DNA of 64,000 nucleotides from the NCBI RefSeq assembly GCF_024758705.1, contig NZ_CP096971.1, positions 1,054,001 through 1,118,000 on the forward strand, written 5' to 3'. The first letter of the stretch is position 1. The number at the start of each line of letters is the position of its first letter. This DNA comes from Sphingomonas sp. SUN019 (lineage in GTDB: Bacteria; Pseudomonadota; Alphaproteobacteria; Sphingomonadales; Sphingomonadaceae). Under the pieces are notes generated by a model that was not told the origin of the DNA, ran no database searches, and worked only from the letters and a program-made list of their open reading frames with translations. The translations under genes were made by a program, and so were the position numbers. Below are positions 61,870 to 64,000 of this stretch, piece by piece.

Positions 61870-63647
61870 CCAGCCTCGATCTCTGGCCGATCGGCAATTG
61901 CCAGGTCAGCGCGCTCGTCGACCGTACCGGCCGCTTCGTGTGGGGCTGCGCACCGCGCGTCGACGGCGATCCGTTGTTCTCGGCGCTGCTCGGCGGCGAC
62001 GAACCCGCGGCGGGCTATTGGAGCATCGAGCTTGAAGGCGTCGTCAGCACCGAACAACGCTACGAACGCAACACCCCCGTCCTCGTCACGCGCCACACCG
62101 ATGCCGCGAGCAACGCGATCGAGGTGGTGGATTTCTGCCCGCGCCACGAACGCATGGGCCGCAGCTATCGCCCGGTCGCTTTCGCGCGCATCGTCCGCCC
62201 GGTCGCGGGCAGCCCGCGCATCCGCGTATCGCTGCGCCCGACGTCCGATTGGGGCAAGTCGAACGGCGAACGCACGACCGGATCGAACCACGTCCGCTTC
62301 CGCCTCGGCGACGACCATTTGCGGCTGAGCACCACCGCCCCGATCGGAATGGTGACGGAGGAACGCGCATTCCGCGTCGAACGTCCGCTGCACTTCTTCC
62401 TCGGCCCCGACGAAAGCTTCGTCGGCGATCTGTCGGCCAGCGTCGACGATATGCTGACGAAAACGGTCCACCACTGGCAAGAATGGGTCCGCGGCCTCGC
62501 CATCCCGCTCGAATGGCAGGACGTCGTCATCCGCTCGGCGATCACGCTGAAGCTGTGCCAGCATGAGGAGACCGGTGCGATCGTGGCGGCGCTGACCACC
62601 TCGATCCCCGAACATGCGGGGTCGCAGCGCAACTGGGACTATCGCTACTGCTGGGTGCGCGACGCTTATTATACCGTGCAGGCGCTGAACCGACTCGGCG
62701 CGCTCGACGTGCTGGAGGGCTATCTCGAATACCTCCGCAACATCGTCGACGGCGCGGCGGGCGGGCATATCCAGCCGCTGTACGGCGTGCTCGGCGAGGC
62801 GGTGCTGGAGGAACGCGTCGCCCCCGCCCTGCCCGGCTATCGCGGCATGGGACCGGTGCGCGTCGGCAATCAGGCCTATGAGCAAATCCAGCACGACGCC
62901 TATGGCCAGATCGTGCTGTGCAGCGTTCACGCCTTCTTCGACCGCCGGATGTTCCGCGTCGCGGGCGTGGAGGATTTCGAGTCGCTCGAACGCGTCGGCG
63001 AACGCGCGTGGGAGCATCACGACGCCCCCGATGCGGGACTGTGGGAGCTACGCACAAGGCAAAGCGTCCACACCTATTCCTCCGCGATGTGCTGGGCGGC
63101 GTGCGACCGCCTCGCCAACGCTGCGACTGCGCTCGGCCTGACCGAGCGACACGATTTCTGGCAGGACCGCGCCGACCGCATCCGCGCGCGGATTGAGGAG
63201 GCGGCATGGCGTGCCGACACCAACCGCATGTCCGCGACCTTCGCGGGCGACGACCTCGACGCGAGCCTGATCCAGTTGCTCGACCTGCGGTTCTTCACCC
63301 CCGACGATCCGCGTTTCCAGGGTACGCTGACGGCGGTCGAAGAGGGGCTGCGCCGCGGATCGTTCATGCTGCGCTATGCGACCGAGGATGATTTCGGCTT
63401 GCCCGAAACCGCGTTCAACGTCTGCACCTTCTGGCTGATCGAGGCGCTGCACTTCACCGGCCGCAGCGCCGATGCGCGCGCCTTGTTCGAGGAGATGCTA
63501 GGGCGTTGCACCGCCGCCGGATTGCTGTCCGAGGATATCGACCCCGTGACCGGCGAATTGTGGGGCAATTACCCGCAGACGTACTCGTTGGTCGGCATGA
63601 TCAACTGCGCCGCGTTGCTGAGCAAACCGTGGAGTTCGATCCGCTGA
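61866..63647 (+). CDS. Glycoside hydrolase family 15 (glucoamylase/trehalase-like) protein
   Basis: 593 aa. N-terminal beta domain, then an (alpha/alpha)6 barrel with QRNWDYRYCWVRDAYYTVQAL, GLWELRTRQSVHTYSSAMCW (catalytic acid) and FGLPETAFNVCTFWLIEAL (base). The lack of a signal peptide places it in the cytoplasm. In this family are glucoamylases and trehalases; the neighbours suggest trehalose turnover or glycogen-related glucan trimming. Coupled to otsB (ATGA) and overlapping otsA by 19 bp. Confidence 0.9.
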   Translation: MTSLDLWPIGNCQVSALVDRTGRFVWGCAPRVDGDPLFSALLGGDEPAAGYWSIELEGVVSTEQRYERNTPVLVTRHTDAASNAIEVVDFCPRHERMGRSYRPVAFARIVRPVAGSPRIRVSLRPTSDWGKSNGERTTGSNHVRFRLGDDHLRLSTTAPIGMVTEERAFRVERPLHFFLGPDESFVGDLSASVDDMLTKTVHHWQEWVRGLAIPLEWQDVVIRSAITLKLCQHEETGAIVAALTTSIPEHAGSQRNWDYRYCWVRDAYYTVQALNRLGALDVLEGYLEYLRNIVDGAAGGHIQPLYGVLGEAVLEERVAPALPGYRGMGPVRVGNQAYEQIQHDAYGQIVLCSVHAFFDRRMFRVAGVEDFESLERVGERAWEHHDAPDAGLWELRTRQSVHTYSSAMCWAACDRLANAATALGLTERHDFWQDRADRIRARIEEAAWRADTNRMSATFAGDDLDASLIQLLDLRFFTPDDPRFQGTLTAVEEGLRRGSFMLRYATEDDFGLPETAFNVCTFWLIEALHFTGRSADARALFEEMLGRCTAAGLLSEDIDPVTGELWGNYPQTYSLVGMINCAALLSKPWSSIR

Positions 63648-64000
63648 GCCGCCTGATCATCATCTCCAACCGCGTCTCCGCTCCCAAGGGGACCGAAACC
63701 GGCGCGCAGGGTGGCCTCGCGGTCGCGCTGTCGTCCGCGCTGCGCGAGACCGGCGGCATCTGGTTCGGCTGGTCGGGTGAGCGCACCGACGAATTCACCG
63801 GCCATATCGATCTGCAACGCAATCAGGGCGTGACGACCGCGACGATCGACCTGGAGGATCAGGACATCGACGAATATTACAACGGCTACGCCAACCGCAC
63901 GCTCTGGCCGCTGTTCCATTACCGCGTCGATCTGGCCGAATATGAGCGCGATTTCGCGGGCGGGTACAAACGCGTCAACGAACGCTTCGCCGACACCGCG
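63629..64000 (+). CDS. otsA: Trehalose-6-phosphate synthase OtsA (N-terminal part, cut by window end)
   Basis: 124 codons in frame to the end, beginning at a GTG 19 bases before the previous stop. SRLIIISNRVSAPK, GGLAVALSSALRETGGIWFGWSGE, and the YYNGYANRTLWPLFHYR motif identify a GT20 enzyme, which joins UDP-glucose and glucose-6-phosphate. It forms the trehalose operon with otsB and the GH15 gene. Confidence 0.93.
   Translation, partial: MEFDPLSRLIIISNRVSAPKGTETGAQGGLAVALSSALRETGGIWFGWSGERTDEFTGHIDLQRNQGVTTATIDLEDQDIDEYYNGYANRTLWPLFHYRVDLAEYERDFAGGYKRVNERFADTA

Overview
The window looks like an alphaproteobacterium of the Sphingomonadales: GC-rich DNA, many ATGA/GTGA overlaps, an RlxS/DUF3363-type relaxase with a Trb conjugation cluster, a beta-propeller phytase next to a TonB-dependent receptor, and a Tat-targeted aldehyde oxidoreductase. 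No rRNA, tRNA or CRISPR array was found.

Layout. Positions 1-6.6 kb: cargo (two exported proteins of unknown role, a TMEM175-type channel, an alginate-export-type porin, a LysR/YcaC-type hydrolase pair, a second LysR). 6.9-16.5 kb (minus strand): type IV secretion genes trbB-C-D-E-J-K-L-F-G-I plus a DUF2274 gene, nearly all overlapping. 16.8-23.1 kb: second cargo block (LysR/YcaC pair, MoaF-SnoaL-like fusion, alpha/beta hydrolase, pirin, RidA, small proteins), which separates trbB from the rest of the transfer genes. 23.3-33.1 kb: CopG-like protein, TraG/VirD4 coupling protein, relaxase, candidate oriT, lytic transglycosylase, DUF736, TraF peptidase, DUF2840, an excisionase-like HTH protein, a frameshifted DUF6499/DUF2285 regulator, an XRE regulator and DUF932. 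33.8-40.4 kb: third cargo block (TetR with a 30-bp palindromic operator, a second copy of the exported-protein pair, lipoproteins, CDF transporter, czcA relic, MerR). 40.4-43.8 kb: second DUF736, YnfA, large ParB-like protein. 44.6-49.7 kb: C5 DNA methyltransferase, receiver-domain protein, protein with two GHKL ATPase domains, and Vsr endonuclease. From about 49.9 kb the content looks chromosomal: thioesterase, lipase-like hydrolase, aldehyde oxidoreductase operon, phytase/TonB receptor, DUF885 peptidase, and a trehalose operon (otsB-GH15-otsA).

Interpretation. Roughly 1-49.8 kb is an integrative and conjugative element or integrated plasmid with three cargo insertions; no integrase is visible, so at least one end lies outside. 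A sequence resembling the IncP nic site at 27.66 kb on the plus strand would send the plus strand out rightwards, making 28-49 kb the leading region. The DUF932, DUF736 and ParB genes there all lie on the minus strand and share a structured leader about 90-130 nt upstream, which fits early expression in the recipient from single-stranded DNA. The most unusual module is the methyltransferase / receiver / double-GHKL / Vsr cluster, a possible signalling-coupled defence or restriction-like system.
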